Below, piece after piece: positions 37,131-50,160 of a stretch of 64,000 bases of DNA; the first letter of the stretch is position 1, and each line of letters opens with the position of its first letter. The notes under the pieces were generated by a model. That model had not been told where the DNA came from. It ran no database searches and saw only the letters and a program-made list of their open reading frames with translations. This DNA comes from Orthonyx spaldingii (taxonomy: Eukaryota; Chordata; Aves; Passeriformes; Orthonychidae), in the NCBI GenBank assembly GCA_013397795.1, contig VZTJ01004779.1, positions 62,001 through 126,000 on the forward strand. Reading direction: 5' to 3'. The translations under genes and the position numbers were made by a program.

Positions 37131-38316
37131 CACTTCTGGACTCTCCCAGGTTACAGGTCAGACCTCCCACTCTGGCTGGGCTCAGTTACACTCCAGCACC
37201 AGGATACTGTAAGTATAGCATGGTTCCCCTCTGGAAGTACAAACCAAGATTACAAGTGGAAGAGATGTGCACCCATCTGTCTTTCCTACTCTGTAGAGAC
37301 ATAATTAATTAGCTGTAACCAGCAGTTTGTCCAAATATCTTCCTGAACATATCCCTTGTCCTATGTTTAGGTTGCAAACTTTTTGGTGAAGGGCATGTCC
37401 TGATGTTGGTGTCCAACAATAACACCAGGCTTCTACTGCAACTTTCCTCATCAAGTGTTCCCAGATTCCTGTGGATTATAGGAAACTGCTCAAGAAGCAT
37501 TAGAAACAATCCCCTGGTCTTCAGAACCTTTTTGCTGTGGGCCCTGGAAGCGCTGATGGTCAAACACCTTGCTGGTTCTTGGTGTGGTTGAAAACACAAC
37601 TGCCAGTTTTGAAATATACCACAGCTTTCTGAAGATGCCTGCCCAAGGACAAAATAAGGTCATATAAAATGATATTATCAAAACTTTACCTTTTTAAAGC
37701 ATTTATTTTTCAATAAAAACCTCTCTGACACATTGCTGTTTCTCAGATTGAAGCACCTTGAAAAGTACTTTCGACATAAATGAGAGCTATTTCCTGACTG
37801 CCAGAGATGCAGTTCTCTCTTCTGGCATCACCTGGATTTTGTTGCTTATGAATTTGCTCTCTTCCTCTTGAATGTCATCTGTAGCCTTCTTAATTCAGAA
37901 ATTTCTGTTCTTTCCAAGACTATTTGTGTAACTCAGAAGAATTACAAATCCAGCAGTATTCGTGAGATCAAATTAGTTTTTGAATGATTCTGCCAGGACA
38001 CCAAACAAAAATTATGTATGAAATTATATATTTACTTTTAAGAAGTTTGATTGTTCAGACTGCTTATTAGACTCATTAACATAACTTAATTATGCTGACA
38101 CAGAACACAGTGCTTCAGTACTTGTAAAAGTGACTAATGAGGTATTAATACCTTGATAAACCTTTGAAACACTCTTAAAATGGCTATTAAAAAATGAGAC
38201 TCCATATTCATTTTTCCTTTGTTTCACAGGATGTGTATGGTGGGCTTCCTGACTAAATAAAACCCAGGAAAAAATTAGAGAAAATGGAAAAAATAAATAT
38301 ATAGTTTAGCAGGCAT
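37131..38316. other. Sequence without recognisable genes
   Basis: AT-rich. Overlapping frames at 37309-37681 on both strands have no domain. Confidence 0.55.
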
Positions 38317-38668
38317 AATCTAGAAAGTGACAGGAAAGGAGTCCAACCTGTACAGCTAAGAGAAAAATGGCAAAGAGCAGATATGATAAGTCTGTCTAAC
38401 TACTTCAGGAGAAGTAACATAAAATATGGGGAGGAAGTATTTTAAGTGATAAGAGCAATATAATAAGAAGCAGTGGCTGAAACTTGAAGAAAGAAAATTA
38501 GGTTATGCACAAGGAATAAAGATGCTAAAAGCAAGGACAATTAGACAATGGAAAGTTTTACCAAGAGGGGTAATTTGGAGTCCAGCATTAGGAATAGTCT
38601 GGAGTAGACTAGATAAGACATGCACAGGTTTTATACTGAGAGTAAACCCTGCCCTAGTGCAGAGTGAT
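38317..38668 (+). mobile_element. Ancient CR1-type LINE fragment (C-terminal reverse transcriptase region and start of 3' UTR)
   Basis: In order, it shows phrases of the end of an old CR1 open reading frame: 'aatctagaaagtgac' (equivalent to the VLERVQRR region), 'tttaagtgataagagc', 'aagcagtggctgaaacttga', 'gaaaattaggttatgcacaa', 'caatggaaagttttaccaag', 'ggagtccagcattaggaat', 'gagtagactagataagacat' and 'cctgccctagtgcag'. Indels and stops break every frame. It is a more diverged and older lineage than the CR1 at 50107-51815. The copy lacks the final 8-bp repeat. Confidence 0.7.
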
Positions 38669-41600
38669 AGTAACCTTTCCTAAGCTATTATCTGATTGTC
38701 ACAAAAGAAAAAAAAAAGATGAGGTACAGATAAAGGTGTTTTAGTTGAGCTCTGATTTAGCAAGTTGCAGAGAGCGATTTCCCAAGCTGAATTCCTCCCA
38801 GAGAGCCTGAAGAGGGAAATGAAGACTGACAAAGCTGGGCATGGAAAGCTGACAGAGGATGTCAGACAGAAATGAGAAGAAACAAAATTCAGAAGAAGCA
38901 AATATATCTTCCACAGCCATATGCTTCAGTCATAGTCACTGCCTCGATCCTCCTGCAGGCACGGCCCTGCGTGCAGACACCTGCTGGGATCCTCGGGAGC
39001 GCACATGGACACACGAACGTGTGCCCCACTGCACAGCCCTCCAGAACTGCAGCCCAGCAGCCTCACCACTGCAGGAAAGCCCTCAGCAACACTGCCAAAT
39101 GTGCATTAATTACTGGATGTGTACTTAGCTACGGCAAGCTGTAATTCCACTTAATTTCTATTTTTTTTAGCCAAAATCGCCCTGGCACTAAGCAGAGGGT
39201 ATTAAGTGCTTTTCTCGTGTGTGGAGTATACAGTAGCTCTATTATGAGGCCCATGATAATTCATGAGCAGTTTTACTCCTCATCTTAATCTGTGATCTAA
39301 TTTGGGATCTAATTTTCTTCCATCTTTATCCTATCTCCCTCTACATTATCCTCCAAATAATATACGCTCTCAGAATACCAGAATAGAAATAGAAGTCTAT
39401 AAATCTTTCAGAAGCATTTATAGAGCTGCTCTGCACTGTGGCATGCATTCAACTGACAGCTGCTGCATGCCTTTGTGTTCTCATTCATTAGACATCGCTG
39501 TCTGGATTACATCAGCATAGTGGAATTCTTTATATCCTAATTATCCTTCTGCTCTTTCACTTGCTTCACAAAGTAGATGCTTTGTAGGTATATTAGGAAG
39601 AATGTCTGAAGTATTGCTCTGGTTAGCCAGCAAAACATCAAATGTTCTGACGAATCTTCTCACAATTAAAAAAAAATCTTAGCAGTAGGTTGAGGTGGGT
39701 CAGTTTGTTTAGGGAAGGAATTAATAATAGACATTCAGAGGCACAATTAAAGTAAGTGAAATAATGGCCTTCCTTTGACCTCATTATTTAAAGAATTTCA
39801 GGTATTTTCTAGAAAAGAAAAAAAAGGACCAAGGTCAACCAGGCAGCATAAAAGGGCTGTGGTCCTAAGCTCAGAGAGAAAATAGCTCTGTTAGTTTAAC
39901 AATGCTGATCTGTCAGCTGTGCCACAAGTTTCAAAAGTATTGATGAAAAAGTTGTAGTTTTGAGAAGACCACTTCCATATAAACTTAAATGCTTTGCCTT
40001 TATCTAAATACCAAGGACATCACTATGTCATTTCTGGTAGCAAGTGAGAGATATAAGTCATCCAAAGAAAGGATCAGAAATGTGTTGGACAGGAATAGCT
40101 GATGTACTGCATTTTTAATTTCTCCAATTTACTAATTAAAAAACCTCCTTGGACAAAGTGTCAGTTAACAATGTTAAAATAAGACAGAATTTCTCAAGTG
40201 ATGGTTTGTTAAAATAGCCATGTCATGCCATGAGATTTTTATAGTTCTGAGTCTACTCAGGATCTTACTAACAATATATGTTTTGTTTATTAGCAAATAA
40301 TACAATAATTACATTTTCAACCTTATAGAGTTGTGACTTCTGCAGCAAAGCAAGTGAAAGAGCTGCTTCTCTTTGCTGCATGCTAATGGGCACCATTTCC
40401 TGCATTGCATCTCTTCAGGGCCTGCTGGCCTCCAGACTGACTGTGGCTATGTCCCAGGGGATGACAAAACAAAGATGACACAGGGTGTTTGACTGTGGCA
40501 GTGGGCTCTCAAATGGAAGACTGACAGTGATATACTCCCTCAGTACACTGAGCAAAGCCTAAAGTTGATGTTTGTTATAATTTTTTAAGTAAAAATACCA
40601 CCTGAACCTCTTCTCTCAAAGTCTGCCTTTTGACACATTAAGGGTTCATTTGGGTGCTTGCATCAGCTTGTATTTTCACAAAAATAAGATTTCCAAGTGG
40701 CGGCAGGGAACGATGAGGCTCGGCTGCACTTTGTGAGTCAGCCATTCCTAGGGAATGAGTTTAACTCTGTTGAAATTTGTATACGTCATTATACACACAT
40801 TCATGTCCATGCTTTCCTGGACCATCTTTATATAGGAGGAGGTGCTGGAGTACTAACAGCCACCTTTTTCTCACAGTCCAAATCTAAGATAGATGCACTT
40901 TTCTCTCACTTGTCACAAGTGGTACCATTTTCCCATCTTGAAATGCTTACAGATTAGGATGTCTCTCCATTACACCATGCAGTCTTAGAAGGCAGAGGCC
41001 AGCAGCAATAAAAACCAAGACTCTTATTAAATACGGTAGGCGAGCAATGCAGACTCACAGCAGCTCAGGACACTTCATACTCACAACTGTGATTTAACAG
41101 AGAATTGGCAGGAAGGAGATGAGACTTATACATTGGGTGGAAAAGGATTTAGTCATGCATGTGGTTAAGTGCTGAGTGACAGAGTAGGTAAGGCATTCAC
41201 CCCAGCAAACAGCTGAGTCTATACCAACCCTGTATGGATACTTTTAGGGGTTTTTTTCAGCCCTGAAACAGTAGGGCTCAAAGGGGAATGTGCAGACCAG
41301 GGAATGACAGAAGTCAGACCAACATGGCATGTACATGACCAATGGTGATAGTTGGACTGCATGCTCAGCAAATTGCTCTGTAAAAAAATGTATTAAAAAA
41401 TGCGTAGAAACAGAAAATGTTATTAAAAACTAAGGCACCAGTCCCTCTATCTTTTACCACTGAATCCACCAAGCTTTATAACAACAGAAATGGCTTCTCT
41501 TAAGACCTACAGTTTCTGCAGTGAAAATAGTCCATCTTCAGAATGTTAATTCATGCATAAGTTGTAGATTATTTTAGCATTCCTCCTCATGCAGTTGCCA

Positions 41601-41764
41601 AACCCTCTGGCCAAAAGCACTGAGACATCAAAGGTCATTTGGGCCACTGATTACTTTTGTCAGCTGGGTAGTTTCTTTCACTTGTTTAATTAATCATGCT
41701 CTGCATATTTCTCAGCCTCAGCCTGTCCTAGGAAACAGTATGTGTCATTATTGGTACTGGGTTT
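38669..41764. other. Sequence without recognisable genes; possible conserved noncoding stretch near 39130-39560
   Basis: A GC-richer patch at 38935-39085 gives overlapping frames without domains. The interval 39130-39560 is free of repeat signatures and of balanced composition, with several TAAT cores. Conservation is only a guess without alignments. Confidence 0.4.
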
Positions 41765-41870
41765 ATTAAAGGCACAGCAAAGAATGTAATTTGCAGATAA
41801 TACAAAATTACAACTACAAAGGATAATATCACAATATTGGACATTGTATAATTGACTAAATGCATGATGG
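41765..41870 (+). mobile_element. Possible ancient CR1 reverse transcriptase relic
   Basis: At 41790-41810 the sequence reads, in one frame, Phe-Ala-Asp-Asn-Thr-Lys-Leu, one residue away from the FADDTKL catalytic motif of CR1-clade reverse transcriptases, with AT-rich decayed sequence downstream. The match covers only about 21 bases, so chance is possible. Confidence 0.28.
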
Positions 41871-42384
41871 AAAAAATTTGCTTTTCTTGCAACTCAGCTA
41901 TTACCTAGTGGGGCATACAGAAAGACAGGTAGTTAAATCTGGAAGTCAGGTAATTCAAATCCTTCAACCTTGTCAAATTGTAATTTGATTTATAAAAGTT
42001 TTGCAAAATTGTCCTCTTACTATGGTGAGCAGTTGTCTTTCATACCGTAACTTAAAATAGGAAAGATATTTTGAAACATGAAAGAATGAAAATCCCAAGA
42101 TATTGAGGACTACAGGCAGAATGTCTAAAACTATGGCAGTGCTTTTGAGATATACATATTCTTGTAAGAAAATATATAATTTTGGGGAAGAATTTATATA
42201 ACATACTTCAAAATTTGCAATTGCAGTTACAAGCTGTCTATTGTTTATTTCACATTAGGAGTCAGTCTAAGCTTAGCTTAGCATTTTTCTACTACTCCAA
42301 ATGCAAAAAGCTGTGGACAATAAAATCAAATAAATAAACACAAATAAATGCAGAAAGTAACTCCTCCTAAAACCTTGCAACTTA
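41871..42384. other. AT-rich sequence, no features seen
   Basis: No reading frame, repeat boundary or motif that I can support. Confidence 0.6.
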
Positions 42385-42390
42385 GATCGA
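42385..42390. repeat. Left target site duplication (gatcga, one mismatch)
   Basis: Differs at one position from gatcta at 43105-43110. Confidence 0.65.
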
Positions 42391-43104
42391 TGTTGCGGTC
42401 ACCCAGCTGGTGGGGGAGNNNNNNNNNNNNNNNNNNNNNNNNNNNNNNNNNNNNNNNNNNNNNNNNNNNNNNNNNNNNNNNNNNNNNNNNNNNNNNNNNN
42501 NNNNNNNNNNNNNNNNNNNNNNNNNNNNNNNNNNNNNNNNNNNNNNNNNNNNNNNNNNNNNNNNNNNNNNNNNNNNNNNNNNNNNNNNNNNNNNNNNNNN
42601 NNNNNNNNNNNNNNNNNNNNNNNNNNNNNNNNNNNNNNNNNNNNNNNNNNNNNNNNNNNNNNNNNNNNNNNNNNNNNNNNNNNNNNNNNNNNNNNNNNNN
42701 NNNNNNNNNNNNNNNNNNNNNNNNNNNNNNNNNNNNNNNNNNNNNNNNNNNNNNNNNNNNNNNNNNNNNNNNNNNNNNNNNNNNNNNNNNNNNNNNNNNN
42801 NNNNNNNNNNNNNNNNNNNNNNNNNNNGAGTTCCCCTGCCCCCTCCAGGGCATGGAATAAACTCTTGGATTTACACCACGGGCGAGTCCTCCTTGATTCT
42901 TTTGCTGCCTCTGCGTCGCATTCTCATCATCAGCTGCTGCTAGCCCCAGCCTGGGCTTTGGGAATATCAACCAGCCTCGGAGCTGTCGCGCGAAGGCTAA
43001 AGGCATTGCCTTGCCGCTGCACACGCGCTTGTGCCACGCGAGATCCGGGCACACGAGGACACTGTCGGCCATTGACCAGCCGGGCGGTCAAGCGGCCAGC
43101 GACA
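42391..43104 (+). mobile_element. ERVK-like LTR (6-bp target duplication, one mismatch) with 409-bp assembly gap
   Basis: The element begins TGTTGCGGTC and ends CAGCGACA, with near-identical hexamers outside (gatcga, gatcta). The visible right part is markedly GC- and CpG-rich against AT-rich flanks, has AATAAA at 42856-42861 and a long tail of about 240 bases like R-U5, so transcription runs right. The N run at 42419-42827 hides nearly all of U3. The retained CpGs suggest a fairly recent insertion. The frames crossing the gap are artefacts of untranslatable N. Confidence 0.72.
42419..42827. other. Assembly gap (409 N)
   Basis: Run of N inside the LTR; the real content and length are unknown. 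Confidence 0.99.
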
Positions 43105-43110
43105 GATCTA
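43105..43110. repeat. Right target site duplication (gatcta, one mismatch)
   Basis: Five of six bases match 42385-42390. Confidence 0.65.
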
Positions 43111-46100
43111 TAAATTGAAAAAGGACATAAAGGAATGAGGTACCTAACTGTGAATACTAAGCTCAGTTTTTAGTGATTTGTATTTTCTTTCCTTTAACAA
43201 TGGGGGTCTTTATTTTGGGAGACTGATATAAATTGTGCATAAAATAATGTTTGTAAATTGGCAAACAAAGATTGGAAAGATTAAATCTTTAAGTTTATAT
43301 TTGTGGGGGATCTAAAAACTTAATTTCCTGTTTTCCTTTCCAGTTCTTTACCTGCAAAGCTATATTCTTCTTTCCATGGGGCAGCACCAGTAGCTTTAGA
43401 GTTGTGTTTAGAAATGTGTCTTCCAAAACTAAAGAAAATGTTAAAAGATGTGCAGTATATTTAATCAGACTTTAATTAATAGACATAGGGGAGGTGGAAA
43501 CTTCTATTGTTAAACTTTTTCAGTGTTCCCCATAAGGAAGCACTTTTTCAGGTGCTTGCAGTATTTTTTCTTAGTTTGAGCTATTCCACCTAAGGCAAAC
43601 ACATTATTTAGCAAATGTTAAAAAAGTATGCAATTATTTTGTTTGAAATGCTGTGGCTGTACTGTGGTTTCATACTTGGCAATATCAGGAGTGGCCTTCT
43701 CATGAAAATACACTGACATCTGGACTAACATAAGCTTTTGAAAATAAGAATTACTTAGGTTGTTCAGCTGGAAATAACTTCTTCCCCTCTCAACCCATAC
43801 AATTGAGAAGCCAGTGAGTGCACCATCTCTGCAGGAAGAGAAGTAGCTTGCAACAAAGGGCTGTGAGGATTTGAGAACATCTTTCCTGCAGGGACTGTTC
43901 CCAGGGATGCTGGAGGTAACTCGGGTAATGAAACTGAATGTGGAAAGTTTATCCTCTTGTCTCTCTCTCAAACTTTGTGAGAGTGGTTTTAAAACCTGCA
44001 CTTTCTTTCCCTAGAAACATTCTCTTTCCTGATGATTATCGTGGCAAAGTCAAATGCAGAATGGCCTCATGCAGGAAGGAGGGAGAAGTCCAACACAGGA
44101 CCAAGGGAGGGTCCCCTGTGATGTGAGACTGTGGGGAGCCCTGCCTGGAGAAGGAGGCTGAGGCACCTCAGGAGACAGGACTGGGGGAGGGAAATTTTGA
44201 AGGCAGGGGAGAGGTGATGATACCAGAGAGAAACAAGCAGAAGAAGACATAGCCAGCAGAACATATGCCCAGAGCCTGGAACAGAAAACAGGACTCCAGT
44301 TTTAGGTTTCTCTGCTATCAGCTGATAACTGTGAAACCCGCTGTAGAGCATCTTGCCCCTAGCTGAGTGTTGCTCTGCTGAGGAGGGGATAGCTATTCTA
44401 TCCAAAATTCTGTCAGCTCAGAGGGCCTAGGTGTCTGGAACAGAGGCACAGACTGCAGTAGTTGGATGATTGATTTTCTGTTTGGTTCTCTTTGTAAATT
44501 GACATTTCCAACTCAAGAAGCTTAAAAATGCAAAAGATCATTGTTAATGATTGGGTAAGAACTAGGTACCATGCATGTTTTATTTTTCTACTGCTAGCTG
44601 TGGATGTTGCAGATATGGTTATCTTTATTTACATGTTACACACATGCTTACATTTCATTTTTTCCAAAGGAACCCAACTGCACTAACAGCAATAGATGAT
44701 TCTTTACCTGAATCAACTATTTTATGGATATATTTATGTGTGCTCCATCTGCATTTTTATGTATTTATATATTATATATTTATATTTTCTGTTTAACAGT
44801 GGCCTTGTGACTTTTTTTACTGCACATTATTAATTCCCTGCTATGAAAATAAAGCATTATTAACTTCCTCACAGGATTTACTGTAGCTATCTACATTAAT
44901 GCATCTCGGTACTTGACAGTTATTTTGGTCGCATCATCACAGTGGTGGCTGAAATGAGAAAGAACCAAATCCCATTCCACAGAAAGCTCTGGAATGATTT
45001 ATGTCAAAAAAATGCCAACAATTTTCATTATGTCTATGACTTTGACTAGAAAATTTTGATAATTTATTTCTAGAGAGTGTGCAATGCATTCACAGCAGTT
45101 GCAAACATATATCCAGGTTCAAGCTGAATTGGTGGTTTGCTTCTGAAAAGCAACAGAACCAAGATGGGTCCACTTTGCCACAGGGACAGAAGAAGCCAGA
45201 GGCAGAGGCAGAACTAGGGGAGTGGCATCCGAGGTGGGTTGAGAGAGAAACATTTTCCTTCCTGAAAGTGTCAGAACCAAGTGGATTCTGGAGAATCAGG
45301 TTAGCTGCTCCTGCAGCAACCAGAGGTAGGGCAAGAGATACAGAAATAACTGATACTTGCAAGAGGAGTTTTATTTCTTCACGGCCACACTTACTGCCCT
45401 ACATCCACAAAGTTTCTCACAGTCACAGCAGAAGCCAGCTTGTCTTTGCAGGATCTTGACCATGGCAGAGCAGTCAGTGGGGCATGGCCACTTTGCAGTT
45501 TTTCTTTTCCCTACTTGTACTCTGTTGGTGTGCTCTACTGCCTTTTTTCTGTAAGCTTGAAACCACCCCTAGACACATTACTTACCAAACAATGTCCTCT
45601 GTGTGTCATAGTTTGTCAAGTCCTCTGAGAACTTTCTTTTGCTCAAAATTAAAGCCTATTCATTTTAGAAGGGAATTAGCACTTACCTTTGTTAGTGCAT
45701 CAACAATTCAAGCTTTTCTCTGCCTTGTAATAATAGCTCATACAACAGGTGTTCCAAATACCTCAGTCCAATTGTTCCATTTAAAAGACAGCAGTAATTG
45801 TCAATCAGCTTTCATTACCTGAAGTGCTTACTTTCAAGCCCTGATAAATATTTTCCGTCTCCTTCTTGCTTAAAAAGCTCAGTTTGGAACATCATATAAA
45901 TTGGTTTGTTGTTTTTCTGTTTTTAAATAATCCATTTAAAAGCCTTTTTGCCCAGAGAAAAATGCTGTCCAAACCCACAGGTGTGGCTATAAAGAAAAAT
46001 CTGTCAGAGGTACAAAGAAAACTGTTCATCTACCTTATATAAAGACATGAAAAGGAAAAGTCAAGAGCGAGTAGTAAGGAAAGGTCAAGGAAACTTCAGA

Positions 46101-47802
46101 GGAGTCAGATTAGAATGAGCCAGAGGGAAATGAGTTGGGGTGGGTGAGACTAGGACATCTTTTCAAAGGAGAATGCATAGAGAATGTCTTCATATGTCTA
46201 ACAGACATATTTTTGTTCAGATAAGTATCTCTCCCCTATATGTATGGGCCACTGGCTTTTTCCAAGAATGCCTCAAGCACAGGATATTAATCTTTTTTTT
46301 CTTCTCAGAGTAACACATTTGGAACAGTGAATTCTGTAGAGACAATAGAACAAAGAATCCTCATCTAAAACTCATTTTAGCATATTTGAGTTTAAATCAG
46401 CAAGACTCACAGTTGGGGTAGATAGCAAAATAACACTTCTATCATTCTGGTAAATTTACAGAGATAATTCAAATAGGAACATTAAAGAAAATGGTGAGCT
46501 TGTTTGTTCATGGAGAGGGGAAATGGCAGCCATCATTAAGCAAACACAAAGGAAAAAGGGAATCAAGCAGTGAGCAGAAAAAGCATAGCAGGAGTGTGAG
46601 GAGAAAAGGCAAAGGATGGAATTATTCAGCAGTTCCTCAGGAATATGTTAGATTCAATCTGCTTTGAGCTCTAGTCTGCTCGTTGACTTCAATGATAGTT
46701 GTATCTAGCTAAGCCCTGGGCAAATTAACCACTAGAGTTTCTGTCTTCAACAGGAGACATGCCTCCCAATTAGCTAGCAGTTTGTAATTTACTGGAATGG
46801 AAAAAAAATGTCACAAGCCAAGAATTTGGGCTTCCCCTTCTTCTGTGTACCTGAAGCAGGAGAAACAATGATGGATTTTCCTGGACATGGCAAACTCCTC
46901 GTGATGTGCAACAAGGAAAAGTGGCCACAGCCTCAGTGCTGAGTACTGGTGTGTGGGGAGCACAAAAAGCACACACCTTTCCAGTTATCTCTCCTTATCA
47001 AATAGGTTGCCTGTCACTGCCTTGTTTGGAGCCCTTAAATGCTACTGTTCATGTTGACCCCTTGAGATCTGCTGTGGTGTAGAAATCCCCTGCTGGCATC
47101 CTGTCTCATGCGTGTTCACTCAGGGCAGGCAGGCTTTGCAGCTCTGTCTGTGCAGCGTTAGGAGCTGTACCTGCAGCAGCAAGCTTCAGTCCTATTTTTT
47201 AAGCTTTGCTCAAGACAGATACCTGCAGAGCCTTCTGTAGAGTTGAGTGTGTGCCCAGCAGAAATTGAACGCTGCAAGATTTTTACAGCAAGTCTCTAAA
47301 GACTTCTGCTAAGCATGTAAGAACATGGTTTTTGAAAGGCTTTATAAGCTGGTCAAATCAGTGTAAACAATCAAGCAGAAGTAATGGCCACCTTCATGTC
47401 CTCGAGATTAGTCCCCTGTAAAAATTGAAATCCATTGCCTAAAAATCCAGACGACAGTGCTCTTCAAAGAAACAACTGGAGATATTGTAACTTAGGCAAA
47501 CCATCTCTTTTCCTAACTTTAGTCTGGAAAACAGTATGAAATGTTAACTGCAAGCATTACTGCTCCCTCTGCATATAAATAAAAGGAGAGCATGCAGTCA
47601 CCAAATTGCTACAGCATGCTGCTTCCCTTGCCACAGTCTGGTGTTAAATTCTACCCAGCATTGTTTACTGAGGTGCCACACTGCAGAGTACACAGAGGAA
47701 AACTCTTCCTTGTCCAATTTACTTGCTGGCTTTGTATCTTCAGTGAAAGCCTGATCAAACATAAGCTGCTGCCTGAAGTAGGACACATTTGTTTATTTTC
47801 TT
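43111..47802. other. Sequence without recognisable genes
   Basis: Frames of up to 127 codons (43618-44001, minus) and 126 codons (45079-45459) lack domains and overlap antisense frames. A purine-rich, GC-richer patch lies at 44060-44320. No repeat ends were identified. Confidence 0.5.
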
Positions 47803-47827
47803 TGTGTGTGTGTGTCTGTGTGTGTGT
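47803..47827. repeat. (TG)n microsatellite
   Basis: About twelve TG units with one TCTG interruption. Confidence 0.9.
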
Positions 47828-50106
47828 TTAAATGTATTCCTTAACCAATTCACCTGATTTGCTTATCAATTGGAAGGTATTTTTGTTTTTCTTGAAGAAA
47901 CATCCAAGTTTTCATGCTACTGCAAGGTCTGTAAGTTTTTTGAGTGGCTTTTTTCTAGAAACAAAGGAATTCCACACTAAATTGGACAGAAAGCAAGGAC
48001 TTTAGTTCACTGAACAAGGAAGAACAATTTTATTAAATTGTATGAGCAGTCTGGTGCAAAAGGTGAAACATGGCCCATCCCGATCTTTAAAGGTTTAACA
48101 GGATTTTCATTGCTAATATTGCATTGAAGAAGAGCTCATTTTTCTGTTTGTGGCTCAGGATGCACAAAGTAAACATGTTCCTAGGAGAAAAAATAATGTC
48201 TTCAGTGCAAACTGTGAGTCACGGCTGGCTTGAGAAGAGAACTAGTGAGGGAGCAGTGCCATCTATGGGCTGTATCCCTGCATCCTTCATCAAGGAATGT
48301 CTTATCATGGTCCTCTCCTTCAGGTGCAGACATGAATAAATACAGCAGGGTCTCCCAACAATCTGCCATATGTATCTGACTACCTGTTGGGGATGCAAAG
48401 AATAAATTTTGTTCTCCATTATTTTCTTTGGTTATGGGCTTTTTCTAGCATGCCCAACAATCTGACAGCTTTTCTGAAGAAGTGAGAGTATTTTGGAATT
48501 GAAATCTGCAGGGCTACCATGTACTCTGAGAGCAAGAGATTTCAATGCTGAAAGGAAAATACGTCTTTCCAGAACACAACTTTATAAAAAAAAGTCCTCA
48601 GGGTTGAGGAGATTTCAGATGAGGAATGTGTATCCATGATTTCCTACCAGAAGAAAAAATGTCCCTGGGAGGCACCAAAGCAAGGGCAATGAAGAATATT
48701 CAAATAAACAAAAAGCACACTGATTTGTTGAATTTACTGCCAGATGTTACCATGGAGCCAGAATTTATATGTGTTCAGAAAGGAGTTAGACCCCTCCACA
48801 GATGGCAACAGCTGGTCCTTATATGCTAGGAAAAGGAGTAGTCTGGGGGCCATTTTTTCAAGGAAGTCTCTAAATTTCTGAGCTCTTTTGAGTGAGTTCT
48901 TGTGCACTGTTTCTTGCATTTATTCTCTGTACATCTGTATTTGCTACCAATAGGGAGGAGATAACCAAGTACATTGGACTTTCACCTCACTCAGTGCATC
49001 CATTACAGTTCTATTTATAGAAATATCTGAGCGTGCTTACAGGAACTAATCGTAATACAACACTAAAATCTTGAATACAAAGGAATAAAAAAACAGACTA
49101 ATAAAGGTCTAAACCATAACTAATGTTAAGCAAAATAATGGGCTATGCATGGAACTTTCTTCACCGTAACATATCAGAAAAAATCATGTTAACTTGCTAG
49201 ATTGTTTCCAGAAACAAACAACCCAAAATTTAGGCATGCAGGTTGGGAGAGAAGCCTGCTGCAACAGAAGATATGAGAGAATGAGTAAATGAACCTTATC
49301 ACTCTGAACTTAGATTGCATAATGATAAAAGGAATCGATAAAAGTGATTACATAAATAGGCCTATTACCCCTTTTTGGGGAAACCCAAATAAGCATTTTC
49401 CTATATTTTCCCCAGCTATTTAAACTCATAAGGAGTCTGTAATTGCCAGAAATGTAGATCTCATCAAAAGCTGTTGGCTAAGAAATATGTATTTTCTTTC
49501 ATTTCATTTTATGCCTAAAAGCATTGTTACTCATGAAATGGATCAGCATAACTAATCTTAAAAGTGACTTTCTATTTTTCTCTTATTCAGTCCAGGATTT
49601 TTCCCTATTATGAGCAGACACAGGTGTGCTGCCCACCCACCAGTGTTTTACACTTTCTCTTGCTTCTTACTATTGCATTTTCATTTGGCCTTTGGAATGG
49701 CAGCAGTCTTGAAGTGGTTAGTGAACATCAGATAAGCTGCATGATATTCACATGGTACCAGTTTGAAGCTATTCTTTTTTCTGCCTTCAAAGGAATGAGA
49801 GACCTGATAGCCTCCATTTAAATTGCGTTCACTTAAAGGCTATCACATTCCCCCTGGAGTTCTCATACAACTTCCCATCTTCTCAGATATAATCAGAGGA
49901 GGCTTGCAATGTTAATCTCAGTTCTCTAATCAAAAGAATGCAAATTTTACTGCCCTATCTCAGTTTGACATCAGTAGGACTACTGATTACTACTAAGGGA
50001 CAAGGGTTATGCTAAGCTTGCTCTTCCAGGGTAGAAATATTTTATGGCTTTATGTTGTTTGTAAGATGCCACCCTATTTCCCTTCTTCATCATCATCATC
50101 ACTGGT
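47828..50106. other. AT-rich sequence without recognisable genes
   Basis: No domain-bearing frame and no repeat hallmark. A short (CAT)n run at 50087-50101 precedes the CR1 3' end. Confidence 0.55.
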
Positions 50107-50160
50107 AATCATAGAATAGAATTATAGAATCATTTTGATTGAAAGAGATATTTAAGTCCA

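Noticed and set aside
41325..41390. Possible CR1 3'-end piece around 'gatagttggactgcatg'
   Set aside because: Similarity is limited to about 15 bases and the typical terminal repeat is absent.
42326..43113. Frames of 82-248 codons across the large gap
   Set aside because: Most of their length is undetermined sequence, and the rest is LTR sequence.
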